Shown piece after piece: positions 54,292-63,511 of a stretch of DNA of 64,000 bases. The stretch spans positions 1-64,000 of the forward strand of contig JAFKKF010000015.1 of assembly GCA_017305635.1 (NCBI GenBank). The letters run 5' to 3'. How positions within the stretch are numbered: position 1 is the first letter of the stretch; each line of letters starts with the position of its first letter. The notes beneath the pieces were generated by a model. That model was given only the letters and a program-made list of their open reading frames with translations, made no database searches and was not told the origin of the DNA. The DNA comes from Hyphomicrobiales bacterium (GTDB lineage: Bacteria; Pseudomonadota; Alphaproteobacteria; Rhizobiales; Kaistiaceae). The position numbers and the translations under genes are program-made.

Positions 54292-55215
54292 TCAGGCCTT
54301 CTTCGGCGGGATGTGGGCTTCGTGGTTCTGCAGGTACCACTCCGCGATCTCCTCGCGCGTGGCGAACCAGATGTCGTCGAAGCCCTTGGCATAGTCGATG
54401 AAGTCGCGGAGGGCGCGGATGCGGAAAGGCTGTCCGATGACGTGCGGGTGCAGGCCGATGTTCATGAAGCGGCCGCTGTCCCTGTCCGCCGCCTCCTGGC
54501 GCAGCCAGTCGAGCTGCTCGCGGAACACGGTCAGTGCGCCGTCGACATCCATGCCCTGGCGCATGAAGACGGTGAAATCGTTGACCTCGGAGGTATAGGG
54601 GACCGAGACCATCGGCTTCCCCGAGCGCGTGCGCACCAGATAGGGCTGGTCGTCGTTGAGGAGGTCGGTAGTGAAGAGAAGGCCTTCCTCGGCGAGGATG
54701 TCGATGGTGTTCATCGTCTGGCGGAGCGAACTCGACAGCCAGCCGCGTGCCGGCCTGCCACATACCTCGCGATACACCCGGAGAGTCTCGCGGATGACCT
54801 CACGCTCCTTTGCGGCGTCGAAATAGAAGTCCGTGAGAAGGTCCGACTGGACGTAGTTGTGCGCGAGGATTTCCCAGCTGCGCTCCAGCGCCGCATCGAT
54901 CACCGCCCGGCGCTCGATGCCCATCTTGGCATTCATGGTGCAGGTCGAGGGCACGCCGGCTGCGTCAAACACATCGAACATGCGCCACACGCCGACCCGC
55001 TGGCCGTATTCGCGCCAGGTGTAGTTGGGGCTGTCGAAGACGTTGCCGGGGAGGTCCCCGCCGACGATGCCGGGGCCGCCAGGATAGTAGCGGTCGGGGG
55101 TCGGTCGGACGGCGTCCCAATATTCGAAATTCGTGGTCAGCATGATCGCCACGCGCTTGCCGTTCGGCCAGCGGAGAGGAGAGCGCTGCGAGATCGGAAC
55201 GAAGTCGTATTCCAT
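54292..55215 (-). CDS. Polysaccharide-deacetylase-fold hydrolase (PuuE allantoinase-like)
   Basis: 307 residues. Sequence landmarks are RVAIMLTTNFEYWDAVRPTP, PNYTWREYGQRVGVWRMFDV, PSTCTMNAKMGIERRAVIDA, EILAHNYVQSDLLTDFYFDA, RPARGWLSSSLRQTMNTIDI and NIGLHPHVIGQPFRIRALRD. This matches the NodB-fold group containing PuuE allantoinase and related C-N hydrolases rather than peptidoglycan deacetylases. The usual D-D/H-x-x-x-H metal triad is partly changed (TNFEYW where others have DxDxE; HNYVQS for HxxxH). Start ATG 55215 was preferred over 55263. Likely cleaves an amide in the same pathway. Confidence 0.8.
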   Translation of the reverse strand: MEYDFVPISQRSPLRWPNGKRVAIMLTTNFEYWDAVRPTPDRYYPGGPGIVGGDLPGNVFDSPNYTWREYGQRVGVWRMFDVFDAAGVPSTCTMNAKMGIERRAVIDAALERSWEILAHNYVQSDLLTDFYFDAAKEREVIRETLRVYREVCGRPARGWLSSSLRQTMNTIDILAEEGLLFTTDLLNDDQPYLVRTRSGKPMVSVPYTSEVNDFTVFMRQGMDVDGALTVFREQLDWLRQEAADRDSGRFMNIGLHPHVIGQPFRIRALRDFIDYAKGFDDIWFATREEIAEWYLQNHEAHIPPKKA

Positions 55216-55241
55216 TATCCGGATCCTACTTGGCTGGCATT

Positions 55242-55251
55242 TTTTGTACAC
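55242..55251. promoter_or_regulatory. Left half of a paired GntR-type operator
   Basis: TTTTGTACAC at 55242-55251, just upstream of the minus-strand deacetylase start. It is the exact reverse complement of GTGTACAAAA at 55332-55341. TTGTAC cores are typical of FadR/GntR regulators, and a GntR/FCD gene follows at 55693. Confidence 0.55.
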
Positions 55252-55331
55252 ATTTCTTATCACGCTTTCATGGCGTTTTGCGGAAAAATATCGGCTTTCG
55301 CGAGATGCACGTTGGGCGTAGAGTCAAAAAG

Positions 55332-55341
55332 GTGTACAAAA
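55332..55341. promoter_or_regulatory. Right half of a paired GntR-type operator
   Basis: GTGTACAAAA at 55332-55341, 22 bases before the NIPSNAP start and 80 bases from its inverted partner. Two identical sites flanking a divergent promoter pair would allow coordinate repression of both directions, possibly by looping. Confidence 0.55.
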
Positions 55342-55362
55342 TAATCGCGACGGGAGGCATCC

Positions 55363-55674
55363 ATGATCTACGACCTGCGTACCTATTCTTTTGCGCCGGG
55401 CAATGCCCAGCAGTACCTGAAGGTCTACGAGGAGCTGGCGCTCGCGCTGCAGCTGAAGCACCAGAAGAACATGGTGGGCTTCTGGCAGACGGATATCGGT
55501 CCGCTGAACCGCACCGTCAGCATCTGGGCCTATGACAGCCTCGCCGCCCGCGAGGAGGCAAAGGCGGCCCTAGGGCAGGAGGCGCAGTGGAAGGAATATC
55601 TCCGCGCCGCACAGCCGCTCATCCTGTCGCAGGAAAACGCCATCCTGAAGCCGGCGCCGTTCTTCAAGAAGTAG
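55363..55674 (+). CDS. NIPSNAP-family protein
   Basis: 103 residues of the dimeric alpha-beta barrel fold: MIYDLRTYSFAPGNAQQYLK, VGFWQTDIGPLNRTVSIWAY and DSLAAREEAKAALGQEAQWK. GGAGG at 55354-55358 precedes the ATG. Bacterial NIPSNAP proteins often accompany ring-modifying or isomerising catabolic enzymes, but their chemistry is unsettled. It is the first gene of the plus-strand unit NIPSNAP, GntR, Hyi-like, LeuD-LeuC. Confidence 0.88.
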   Translation: MIYDLRTYSFAPGNAQQYLKVYEELALALQLKHQKNMVGFWQTDIGPLNRTVSIWAYDSLAAREEAKAALGQEAQWKEYLRAAQPLILSQENAILKPAPFFKK

Positions 55675-55692
55675 CGCGGAGATCGACGCTCC

Positions 55693-56373
55693 ATGCCGGC
55701 CCTTCCCGTCAACGAAGAGACATGGCGTCCGGTCGACCGGGTCTACGAAGCGATCCGCCGGGGGATCATCTCGGGGGAGTTCCGGGCCGGCATGCATCTC
55801 CGCGAGGAGACGCTGGCGGGACGATCGGCGACCTCGCGTACGCCGGTGCGCGAGGCGCTCCGCCGGCTCGCCTCGGAAGGGCTAGTGACGATCGGCGACA
55901 ACCGGCGGGCCAGGGTTTCCGATTTTTCGCCGCACGAGGTCCAGGCCGTCTACGAGATCCGGGTGCGGCTGGAGAGCCTTGCTGCCGAGCTCGCCTGCGC
56001 GCGCATGACCGAGGAGGGCCTGCGACGGCTGACCGAGATCAACTCGCGCATCGAAGCGCTCGGGCCGGAAGTCTCCGACTACACGCTCACGCATTTCATG
56101 GAGCTGAATGCCGAGTTCCATCTCGAAATCATTCGCCAGGCGGGCTCGCGGCAGCTCGAGGCGGCGCTGTCGTCGGCGGTCGTCGTTCCGATCATCCTGC
56201 TGAAGCACTACGTCTGGGGCGACACCGTCCGGATCGAACGCTCGTACCAGCAGCATCGCGAGATCATCGACGCACTTTCGAGCAGCAACAGCCACTGGGC
56301 GTCGGCCTGCGTAGCCGCCCATATCCAGTCGTCGCGGCCAGTGGCGGCGATGGGCTTGTTCACGCCGGAATGA
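55693..56373 (+). CDS. GntR-family transcriptional regulator with FCD domain
   Basis: 226 residues. N-terminal winged helix (about 12-75: RVYEAIRRGIISGEFRAGMH, then TSRTPVREALRRLASEGLVT) and C-terminal FCD all-helical ligand domain (about 85-215: VYEIRVRLESLAAELACARM, FHLEIIRQAGSRQLEAALSS and HREIIDALSSSNS). FCD members commonly bind organic acids. Located 18 bases after the NIPSNAP gene and next to the paired TTGTACAC sites, it is the likely local repressor. Confidence 0.9.
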   Translation: MPALPVNEETWRPVDRVYEAIRRGIISGEFRAGMHLREETLAGRSATSRTPVREALRRLASEGLVTIGDNRRARVSDFSPHEVQAVYEIRVRLESLAAELACARMTEEGLRRLTEINSRIEALGPEVSDYTLTHFMELNAEFHLEIIRQAGSRQLEAALSSAVVVPIILLKHYVWGDTVRIERSYQQHREIIDALSSSNSHWASACVAAHIQSSRPVAAMGLFTPE

Positions 56374-57191
56374 TCATGAGGGTGGGCGGAAGCGCGCGGG
56401 ACATGGCGCGACAATCCTTGAACCTCGGCTGGACGTTCCCGCGCCTCGCGTTGCCAGATCGCATCCGTGCGGCCGCCTGCGTCGGCTTCCGCTACGTCGA
56501 ATGCCACTTTCCCTATGAGCACGATGCAGCGGAACTGGCGGGCGTGCTTCGCGAGACGGGGCTCGCCATGGTGGCGATGAACGTGCCGCGGGGTGGAGAG
56601 GGACGGCTTGGCCTGGCTTCGGTCGCCGGTGCCGATGCGGCCTTTCGCGAGGACCTCGTACGCGCGCTCGACTGGTCCCGCATCCTGGAGGCGCCGTTCG
56701 TCCATGTGCTTGCGGGCGACCTCGGGCCGGAACCGCGAGCGGCGGCGGAAGCACGGTTGGCGGAAAACCTGGCATGGGCAGCGACCGAGGCCGGGACGGA
56801 GACCACGCTTCTCGTCGAGCCGCTGAACAGCCACGATCGTCCCGACTATCTGCTCAGCCGGATCGATCAGGCGGCCCGGATCATCGGCGAAGTCGGCAGG
56901 CCGAACGTGCGGCTGCTCTTCGACGCGTATCACGTCGCCATGATGGAGGACGATCCGGTGGCGCAACTGGCCCGGCACGCGGGCATCATCGCGCATGTGC
57001 AGGTGGCGGGGGTTCCGGGCCACCACGAACCGGACGAGGGCATCGTCGACTATGAGGCGTTCTACGATGCGCTCGACCGGACGGGGTATGCCGGCCTGAT
57101 CGGCGCCGAATACGTTCCGCGCGGCGACACGCTCGCGGGCCTTGCCTGGCTGGGGGAGTTGGGGATCGTCGGCCGGGAGACGTTGGCGTGA
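56370..57191 (+). CDS. hyi: Hydroxypyruvate isomerase-like TIM-barrel protein
   Basis: 273 residues of the AP-endonuclease-2-like TIM barrel. Typical Hyi/OtnI text: [60 protein letters not shown], catalytic Glu in [34 protein letters not shown] and the second Glu in [11 protein letters not shown]. The enzyme normally interconverts hydroxypyruvate and tartronate semialdehyde; the OtnI branch acts on 2-oxo-tetronates. Here it may act on a pathway aldehyde or keto acid. The ATG overlaps the GntR stop and its own stop overlaps the next gene. The symbol reflects the family, not a proven substrate. Confidence 0.85.
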   Translation: MIMRVGGSARDMARQSLNLGWTFPRLALPDRIRAAACVGFRYVECHFPYEHDAAELAGVLRETGLAMVAMNVPRGGEGRLGLASVAGADAAFREDLVRALDWSRILEAPFVHVLAGDLGPEPRAAAEARLAENLAWAATEAGTETTLLVEPLNSHDRPDYLLSRIDQAARIIGEVGRPNVRLLFDAYHVAMMEDDPVAQLARHAGIIAHVQVAGVPGHHEPDEGIVDYEAFYDALDRTGYAGLIGAEYVPRGDTLAGLAWLGELGIVGRETLA

Positions 57192-59194
57192 GCGGGGCGT
57201 CCTCGTTCGTCGGCCGTGCGGTGCCGCTGCGGCTCGCCGATATCGACACCGACATGATCATCCCGAAGCAGTACCTCACATGGCTCACCAAGCGGGGGAT
57301 CGGCGAGGGACTCTTCCGCGAGGCGCGCCGATTGCCGGACGGTTCTCCGGACCCGGGATTTCCGCTCAACCAGTCGGCTTATGCCGAGGCGACCATCCTC
57401 GTAGCCGGCGACAATTTCGGTACGGGCTCGTCGCGCGAGCACGCCGTATGGGCCCTCATGGACGCGGGCTTCCGCGCCGTCATATCGAGCCGCTTCGGCG
57501 AGATATTTCGCGCCAACGCGGTGAAGAATGGCCTCCTTCCGGTGCAGGTGACGCCGTTCGAGCTCGCAGCCCTCTTCCAGGCAGCCGAGGCCGGGCAGGC
57601 CTTCGTGGTGGACGTGGAAGGTCAGGTTCTGTCGGGCGGCGAGGCGCGTGTTTCCTTTGCCCTTGCCGTAGTGGAGCGTCGCCGGCTGGTCGACCGCATC
57701 GACGAGATCGCGGAAGCGCTTGCGAGCGACCGGCTCATAGCCGCGTTCGAGGGCAGGTCGCCCCGCCGGGTGCGCCCTGCGCCTACGCCGCGCACCTTGT
57801 GCGACAAGGTCTGGGACGACCATGTCGTCGAGGCTCGCGTGGACGGCTCGTCGCTCCTCTACATCGACGGGCATCTGGTGCACGAAGTGTCCTCCCCGCT
57901 CGCCTTCGAAGGGTTACGGACGGCGCGACGGAAGGTCCGCGCCCCCGGCCGCACCCTTGCCGTCGTCGACCACAACGTACCAACCCGCGAGCGCCACCGG
58001 GCCAATGCCAACCCGGAAGGGACGGCGCAGATGGCGGCGCTCGCCGCGAATGCGGCGGAGCACGGGATCGAATTCGTCGGCCTCGACGACCCGCGGCAGG
58101 GAATCGTCCATGTCATAGGACCGGAACTGGGACTGACCCTTCCCGGGTCTACCATTGCCTGCGGCGACAGCCATGCGCCGACCCATGGCGCGCTCGGTGC
58201 GCTGGCCTTCGGCATCGGTACTTCCGAGGTCGAGCATGTCCTTGCGACCCAGACGCTGGCACTGGCGCGGCCACGGAACCTGCGGATTCGCTTCCGCGGA
58301 AAGCCGCCGCCGGAAATCTCGGCGAAGGACCTGGCGCTCGCCGTCGTCGGCGAGCTCGGCGTCTCCGGCGGGAGCGGATACGTGATTGAATATGCCGGCG
58401 ATGCAATCGGCGCATTGTCCATGGAGGGCCGCATGACGGTCTGCAACATGGCGATCGAAACCGGGGCGCGTTCGGGCATGATCGCCGTGGACGAGCGGAC
58501 GATAGCCTACGTGAAGGGGAGGCCGCGTGCGCCGGCGGGAGAAGCCTGGGACGCGGCACGCTGGCGGTGGGAGGGTCTCTTCTCCGACGAGGATGCGCCG
58601 TTTGACCGGGAGGTAACCCTGGATGTCGGCCGCCTCGTGCCCCTGGTCACCTGGGGAACGAGCCCGGAGGACGTGGTGCCGGTTTCCGGCAGGGTTCCCG
58701 ATCCCATGGACATCGCGGACGAAGTCCGCCGCGCCGCCAAGATGCGGGCGCTTGCCTATATGGCATTGGTACCCGGCCAGCGCATCGACGAGATTGCCAT
58801 AGACCGGGTCTTCATCGGCTCCTGCACCAACGGGCGCATCGAGGATCTCCGCGCCGCCGCAGCGATCCTTCGCGGCAGGCACGTCCGCGAAGGCGTCAAG
58901 GCGATGGTGGTCCCGGGCTCGGGCCCCGTGCGGCGGCAGGCCGAGGCGGAGGGGCTTGCCGCGACCTTCATCGCCGCCGGCTTCGAATGGCGCGAGCCCG
59001 GCTGCTCCATGTGCGTCGCCATGAATGCCGACACGCTGGCGCGGGGCGAGCGCTGCGCCTCGACATCGAACCGAAATTTCGAGGGGCGGCAGGGCGCCGG
59101 CGGGCGCACCCATCTGGTTTCGCCGGCCATGGCCGCCGCCGCGGCGATTGCTGGCCGGTTCGTGGACATCCGCGACCTCGCCGCCGGTTCTTGA
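57188..59194 (+). CDS. Single-chain LeuD-LeuC fusion: 3-isopropylmalate/alkylmalate dehydratase-like hydratase
   Basis: 668 residues. Residues 1-195 are a complete small subunit ([60 protein letters not shown]); residues about 198-668 are a complete large subunit ([67 protein letters not shown]). The [4Fe-4S] cysteines C546 (GSCTNGR), C606 and C609 (GCSMC) keep the exact 60/3 spacing of LeuC, so the fusion is not at the expense of the active site. Leucine enzymes use separate chains. In a catabolic setting maleate, citraconate or dimethylmaleate hydratase is more likely. GTG 57188 overlaps the previous stop. Confidence 0.9.
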   Translation: MSGASSFVGRAVPLRLADIDTDMIIPKQYLTWLTKRGIGEGLFREARRLPDGSPDPGFPLNQSAYAEATILVAGDNFGTGSSREHAVWALMDAGFRAVISSRFGEIFRANAVKNGLLPVQVTPFELAALFQAAEAGQAFVVDVEGQVLSGGEARVSFALAVVERRRLVDRIDEIAEALASDRLIAAFEGRSPRRVRPAPTPRTLCDKVWDDHVVEARVDGSSLLYIDGHLVHEVSSPLAFEGLRTARRKVRAPGRTLAVVDHNVPTRERHRANANPEGTAQMAALAANAAEHGIEFVGLDDPRQGIVHVIGPELGLTLPGSTIACGDSHAPTHGALGALAFGIGTSEVEHVLATQTLALARPRNLRIRFRGKPPPEISAKDLALAVVGELGVSGGSGYVIEYAGDAIGALSMEGRMTVCNMAIETGARSGMIAVDERTIAYVKGRPRAPAGEAWDAARWRWEGLFSDEDAPFDREVTLDVGRLVPLVTWGTSPEDVVPVSGRVPDPMDIADEVRRAAKMRALAYMALVPGQRIDEIAIDRVFIGSCTNGRIEDLRAAAAILRGRHVREGVKAMVVPGSGPVRRQAEAEGLAATFIAAGFEWREPGCSMCVAMNADTLARGERCASTSNRNFEGRQGAGGRTHLVSPAMAAAAAIAGRFVDIRDLAAGS

Positions 59195-59227
59195 GCGGGC
59201 GGCCCATAACCTCGCAGGGGCAGCGGC

Positions 59228-60685
59228 CTACACCACCGGAAGGTTCGCGGCAGCCGGATCGCTCAGCAATTGTTTCATCTGGGCGAGTACGAATTCGAGT
59301 TCCTTCCGGTCCTCCACGCCTCCCAGGCAAAGGCGCACGCCGCGCGGAACCGTACCGTCGACCGTCGAGGCCTCGGGCGGAGTTATGAGAATTCCGCGCT
59401 GCCGGGCGACGACGAAGAAATCCGATGCGCTCCAGCGGCGCGGCAGGTCGAGCCAGACATGGAAGCCGGTCGGCTCGACCCGACGTCGCTCGGACGACTT
59501 GCCGAACAGGGTATCCACGAAGAGCTGATGGCGCGCCGAAGCTTCCCCGCGCTTCTCGCGGATTATGGCATCGAGCCTGTCCTTCCGGATCATGTCGATC
59601 GCCAGCTCGGCAAAGACGCTGGACGCCATCCACGCGGTTCCATGCATGGCGAGAACCGCGCGGTCCATGAGATCGGGCGGGACCACCAGCATGCCGATGC
59701 GGAAGCCCGGAGCGATGCACTTCGACAGGCTTGCGACGTAGAAGCTGCGCTCGGGGATCAGCGCCGCGATGGGCAAAGGCTTCTGCGGGAAGAAGAAGCC
59801 GTAGACGTCGTCCTCGATCAGGTAGAGGTCGTGGCGGGCAATGATCTCGGCGATCCTTTCCCGGCGCGGCTGCGACATCGTGCGGGCGGTCGGGCTTTGC
59901 AGGGTAGGCATGAGATAGACCACGCGCGCCAGCGAACGCGCCGCGTGCTCCTCGAGGGCCTCAGGAATGACCCCTTCCTCGTCCATCGGCAGGCCGAGAA
60001 GCCGGACGCGGCCGGCTTGGGCCAGGGCCTTGAAGCCGGAATAGGTCAGTTCCTCTACCAGGACGCTGCTTTCGCCGCCCGCCATCGAGATCCGCATGGC
60101 GAGGTCGATGCCGTGCTGGGCGCCGTTGGTTATCAGGAGGTTCTCGCCGCTCGGCCGGAACGATCCGACGGCCATCCAGTCGGCCAATGCATCGCGCTGG
60201 TCGCGCCGGCCCTGATGCGGCTGGTAGGAGAACAGATCCTCGAGGCGAACGGAGCGGGACGCATCCTCGAACGCCGCGCGAAGGTCGCCGAGCTGGCGGC
60301 CTTGCGGGACGATATTCAGGCCAAGATTGGCGAGTCCTGTCGCGCGTGACCGTTGGGCCGAGGCGGCAAGGTCCTGCACCCGGACAAAGGTCCCCTGTCC
60401 AACGCGGCTGGTAACGAGGCCACGGGCCTGGGCTTCGCGATAGGCCTTGCTCACCGTCACCGGACTCAGCCCGACATGGGCGGCAAGGTTGCGGTGCGCG
60501 GGCAGGCGCGTGCCGGGCGCAAGGCGTCCCGCACGCACCGCAGCCTCGATGCGATCCAAGAGGGCGCGATAGGGAGCCTCGCCGCTCTCGGCCATGCCCT
60601 GGAGAAAGGGCAGGAGGGCCTCGACGGCCAACTCTTCCGGCCTGCTGCCCGTGCCGGCGCGGCGCCGCTTCGTGGGCCGCGTCAT
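59228..60685 (-). CDS. MocR-type regulator (GntR HTH fused to PLP aminotransferase domain)
   Basis: 485 residues. The N-terminal winged helix (about 40-105: LLDRIEAAVRAGRLAPGTRL, then NLAAHVGLSPVTVSKAYREA and GLVTSRVGQGTFVRV) is joined by a linker to a fold-type I aminotransferase domain (about 150-480) with LLITNGAQHGIDLAMRISMA, YLIEDDVYGFFF (cofactor Asp) and the PLP lysine in VASLSKCIAPGFRIGM. Such regulators sense amino compounds through PLP. Start ATG 60685 overlaps the stop of the upstream permease gene, so it is the last gene of the ABC transcript it probably controls. Confidence 0.9.
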   Translation of the reverse strand: MTRPTKRRRAGTGSRPEELAVEALLPFLQGMAESGEAPYRALLDRIEAAVRAGRLAPGTRLPAHRNLAAHVGLSPVTVSKAYREAQARGLVTSRVGQGTFVRVQDLAASAQRSRATGLANLGLNIVPQGRQLGDLRAAFEDASRSVRLEDLFSYQPHQGRRDQRDALADWMAVGSFRPSGENLLITNGAQHGIDLAMRISMAGGESSVLVEELTYSGFKALAQAGRVRLLGLPMDEEGVIPEALEEHAARSLARVVYLMPTLQSPTARTMSQPRRERIAEIIARHDLYLIEDDVYGFFFPQKPLPIAALIPERSFYVASLSKCIAPGFRIGMLVVPPDLMDRAVLAMHGTAWMASSVFAELAIDMIRKDRLDAIIREKRGEASARHQLFVDTLFGKSSERRRVEPTGFHVWLDLPRRWSASDFFVVARQRGILITPPEASTVDGTVPRGVRLCLGGVEDRKELEFVLAQMKQLLSDPAAANLPVV

Positions 60686-61494
60686 CGCGCGGCCTCCCGA
60701 CCCGGGCGCTGGAGCGCGACGAAGACGGCGATCGCCAGCACCGAGATGACGATCAGGATGGAGGAAATGGCCGCTATCACCGGATCGAGCTGGTCGCGCA
60801 GCGACAGGAACATCAATCGCGTCAGGAGGGTGTTGGAGCCGCCGGCGACGAAGAGCCCGATGACTACCTCGTCGAAGGAGGTGATGAAGGAGAATATCAC
60901 GGCGGCAATGATCGAAAGGCGGATCTGTGGGACGGTGACGTCCCAGAAGGCCCGCAGCCGGCTGGCGCCGAGCGTGCGCGCAGCATTCTCCTGTGCCTTG
61001 TCGAAGGTCTTCAGGCCGGCGCCGACCGTGATCACCACGAAGGGAATGCAGAGCGCCGAGTGGGCGACCACGATGCCCGCGAAAGTATTCACGAGATTGA
61101 GGCGGATGTAGAGAAAGAACACGCCGATCGCGGCGAGGACCACCGGGATCAGCTGAGGCAGAAGCAGGAAGAAGCGCAGCAGCACGAAGAGGCGGCCGCG
61201 CGCCTCGTTGAGGGCATAGGCGGCCCCCACGCCCACCGGGACCGAGATCAGCGTCGCGACGGCTGCCACCGAAAGCGAGTTGCGCGCCGCGGCCAGCCAT
61301 TCATTGGACCCGAAGAAGGTTCTGTACCACTGCAGCGTGAGGGCCTCGGGCGGAAACTCCAGGTACTTGGAGTCCGAGAAGCTCATCGGGATCACGATGA
61401 AGATGGGTACAAGCAGGAAAACGAAGACGATGGAGACCAGCACGTAGAGCCATGCCCGGTGCGAATGGGGGACATGGATGGCGGCATTGCTCAT
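60682..61494 (-). CDS. Polyamine-type ABC permease 2 (PotC family)
   Basis: 270 residues, six helices. MSNAAIHVPHSHRAWLYVLV leads into TM1; the family-typical IPMSFSDSKYLEFPPEALTL follows, then the EAA loop NAARTLGASRLRAFWDVTVP. The start at 61494 overlaps the preceding permease gene by 4 bases. The frame continues further upstream, but that part is antisense-like. Confidence 0.88.
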   Translation of the reverse strand: MSNAAIHVPHSHRAWLYVLVSIVFVFLLVPIFIVIPMSFSDSKYLEFPPEALTLQWYRTFFGSNEWLAAARNSLSVAAVATLISVPVGVGAAYALNEARGRLFVLLRFFLLLPQLIPVVLAAIGVFFLYIRLNLVNTFAGIVVAHSALCIPFVVITVGAGLKTFDKAQENAARTLGASRLRAFWDVTVPQIRLSIIAAVIFSFITSFDEVVIGLFVAGGSNTLLTRLMFLSLRDQLDPVIAAISSILIVISVLAIAVFVALQRPGREAAR

Positions 61495-62369
61495 CGCATC
61501 CTCCAGGCGTAGGCGGCGCCCATCGCCTTGGCGACCAGCGGGATAAGGGCGATTGCGAGGAGCAGGATCACGCCCAGCGCGCTCGCCGCGCCCCAGTCGG
61601 CATACATGGCAACGTTGTGCTGGATCTTCATCGAGATCGTCACCACGTTGCCGCCGCCGAGAAGCTGTGGGGTCACGTAGAAGCCGAGGCACAGCACGAA
61701 GACGAGGATCATCCCGGCGAAGACCCCCGGCAGGGACAGCGGCAGGAAGACCTGGAAGAAGCTACGCGTCGGCGAGGCTCCCAACCCCGCGGCCGCGCGT
61801 GTCAGGTCGGGATCGATCGCCTTCATCGAGGCGTAGAGGGGCAGGATGAGGAATGGCAGCATGATGTGCACCATCCCGACGACCGCGGCGCCCATCGTGT
61901 TCGCCATGCGGAGGGGGGTGTCGACGATGTGCAGGGCGATGAGAGCGTCGTTGATGACGCCATTGCGCTGGAGGAGCACCATCCAGGCATAGGTGCGCAC
62001 AAGCAGCGATGTCCAGAACGGGACCAGCACGCATCCGAGCGCGATGGTCGCGAGACGCGGCGGAAGCAGCTTGATCAGATAGGCCGTCGGATAGCCGAGA
62101 ATCACGGTGAGGATCGACACGATCGCCGAGAGCTGGAAGGTGGCGACGATGATCTTCCAGTAGCTAGGATTGTCGATCATGCGCTGGTAGTTCGCCAGCG
62201 AGAGATGTCCTTCGGACACGAAGGAGAGGCAGGCCAGCCAGACGAACGGCCCGACCATCACGATGACCAGGACGATGGCCGGAATCGCGGCGGCGGAAGT
62301 CCGCGCCCGGTAGAAGGCCTCGCGCCGCGGCCGAGCCGTCGCTCTCTCGGAGATCGACAGGGCGGTCAT
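61491..62369 (-). CDS. Polyamine-type ABC permease 1 (PotB family)
   Basis: 292 residues, six helices, standard length (contrast the insert-bearing copy at 14722). Features are FWTSLLVRTYAWMVLLQRNG, NGVINDALIALHIVDTPLRM, the EAA loop TRAAAGLGASPTRSFFQVFL and LGFYVTPQLLGGGNVVTISM. Overlaps the ATPase stop by 4 bases. Confidence 0.88.
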   Translation of the reverse strand: MTALSISERATARPRREAFYRARTSAAAIPAIVLVIVMVGPFVWLACLSFVSEGHLSLANYQRMIDNPSYWKIIVATFQLSAIVSILTVILGYPTAYLIKLLPPRLATIALGCVLVPFWTSLLVRTYAWMVLLQRNGVINDALIALHIVDTPLRMANTMGAAVVGMVHIMLPFLILPLYASMKAIDPDLTRAAAGLGASPTRSFFQVFLPLSLPGVFAGMILVFVLCLGFYVTPQLLGGGNVVTISMKIQHNVAMYADWGAASALGVILLLAIALIPLVAKAMGAAYAWRMR

Positions 62370-63430
62370 CCGGCAACCCCGATGACGCAGGCATCCTCCA
62401 TGCGCAGCCCGACGCGCAGCTTCTCGCCCCTGGCCGGGAGGGATTTCAGAACCGTATGGCGCGTGCCGCGGCGCAGGGAGAGGGATTGGCCGTCGGGCAG
62501 TTTCACGAAGACGAGGATCGTATCGCCCTGGTAGATGACCTCGCGCACTTCGCCGTCGAATCCGATGACGTCGGGATGGGACGCTTCGCCGTCGAGGATC
62601 TCCACCTTCTCTGGACGCACGACGAGCGCAGGGCAGGGCAGGGCCCGGGGGCCGTCGAGAAGGCGAGGGGGCACGGTGATCCCGTCCCGGCCGTCGACCG
62701 CGATCGGCAGCACCGCCGCGTCGCCGATGAAGCGGGCGACGAATTCCGAGGTCGGCCGCTCATAGATATCGCGGGGGCTTGCCACCTGCATGATGCGGCC
62801 ACGCTCCATGACGGCGACGTGGTCCGACATGGTCAGCGCTTCCTTCTGGTCATGCGTGACATAGACGATGGTCCGGCCGAGACGCTGATGCAGGTGCTTC
62901 AGCTCGATCTGCATGTCCTCGCGCAGGCGCTTGTCGAGCGCGGACAGGGGCTCGTCCATGAGGATGATCGCCGGCTCGAAGACCACGGCACGGGCAAAGG
63001 CGACGCGCTGCCGCTGGCCGCCGGACAACTGGTTGATCCTGCGATCCTTCAGGCCGTCCATCTGGACCACGCCGAGCGCCTCGCGCGCGCGCCGCTCGCG
63101 CTCGGCGCGGGAAACGCCGCGCAGCTTCAGCGGGTAGGCGACGTTCTCCCCGACCGTCATGTGGGGGAAAAGGGCATAGCTCTGGAAGACCATGCCGAGG
63201 TTCCGCCGGTGCGCCGGCAGGGTCAGAATTTCGTTGCCGTCGACCAGGATGCTGCCAGCGTCGGGCTGGACGAACCCGGCAATGCACATGAGCAACGTCG
63301 TCTTGCCCGATCCCGACGGGCCGAGAAGTGTGAGAAATTCCCCGGGCGTGATCGACAGCGACACGTCATCCAGCGCCGGGACGCCGCCGAAATGCTTCGC
63401 GATGGAGCGGATATCGATCGAAGATGCCAT
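62366..63430 (-). CDS. Polyamine-type ABC transporter ATPase (PotA family)
   Basis: 354 residues. Walker A is [14 protein letters not shown], the Q-loop MVFQSYALFPHMTVGENVAY, signature LSGGQRQRVAFARAVV, Walker B IILMDEPLSALD, H-loop YVTHDQKEALTMS, with a TOBE-type C-terminal region (LVVRPEKVEILDG). Clearly paralogous to the gene at 13595. It lies 81 bases after the binding-protein gene. Confidence 0.9.
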   Translation of the reverse strand: MASSIDIRSIAKHFGGVPALDDVSLSITPGEFLTLLGPSGSGKTTLLMCIAGFVQPDAGSILVDGNEILTLPAHRRNLGMVFQSYALFPHMTVGENVAYPLKLRGVSRAERERRAREALGVVQMDGLKDRRINQLSGGQRQRVAFARAVVFEPAIILMDEPLSALDKRLREDMQIELKHLHQRLGRTIVYVTHDQKEALTMSDHVAVMERGRIMQVASPRDIYERPTSEFVARFIGDAAVLPIAVDGRDGITVPPRLLDGPRALPCPALVVRPEKVEILDGEASHPDVIGFDGEVREVIYQGDTILVFVKLPDGQSLSLRRGTRHTVLKSLPARGEKLRVGLRMEDACVIGVAG

Positions 63431-63511
63431 CGGGGTCCATGTGCGGATTGCGTTGGTCGAGGGCGGGTGCGTGACAATGCACGCACCCGGAGTTGTTTGA
63501 AATGACCTAGT

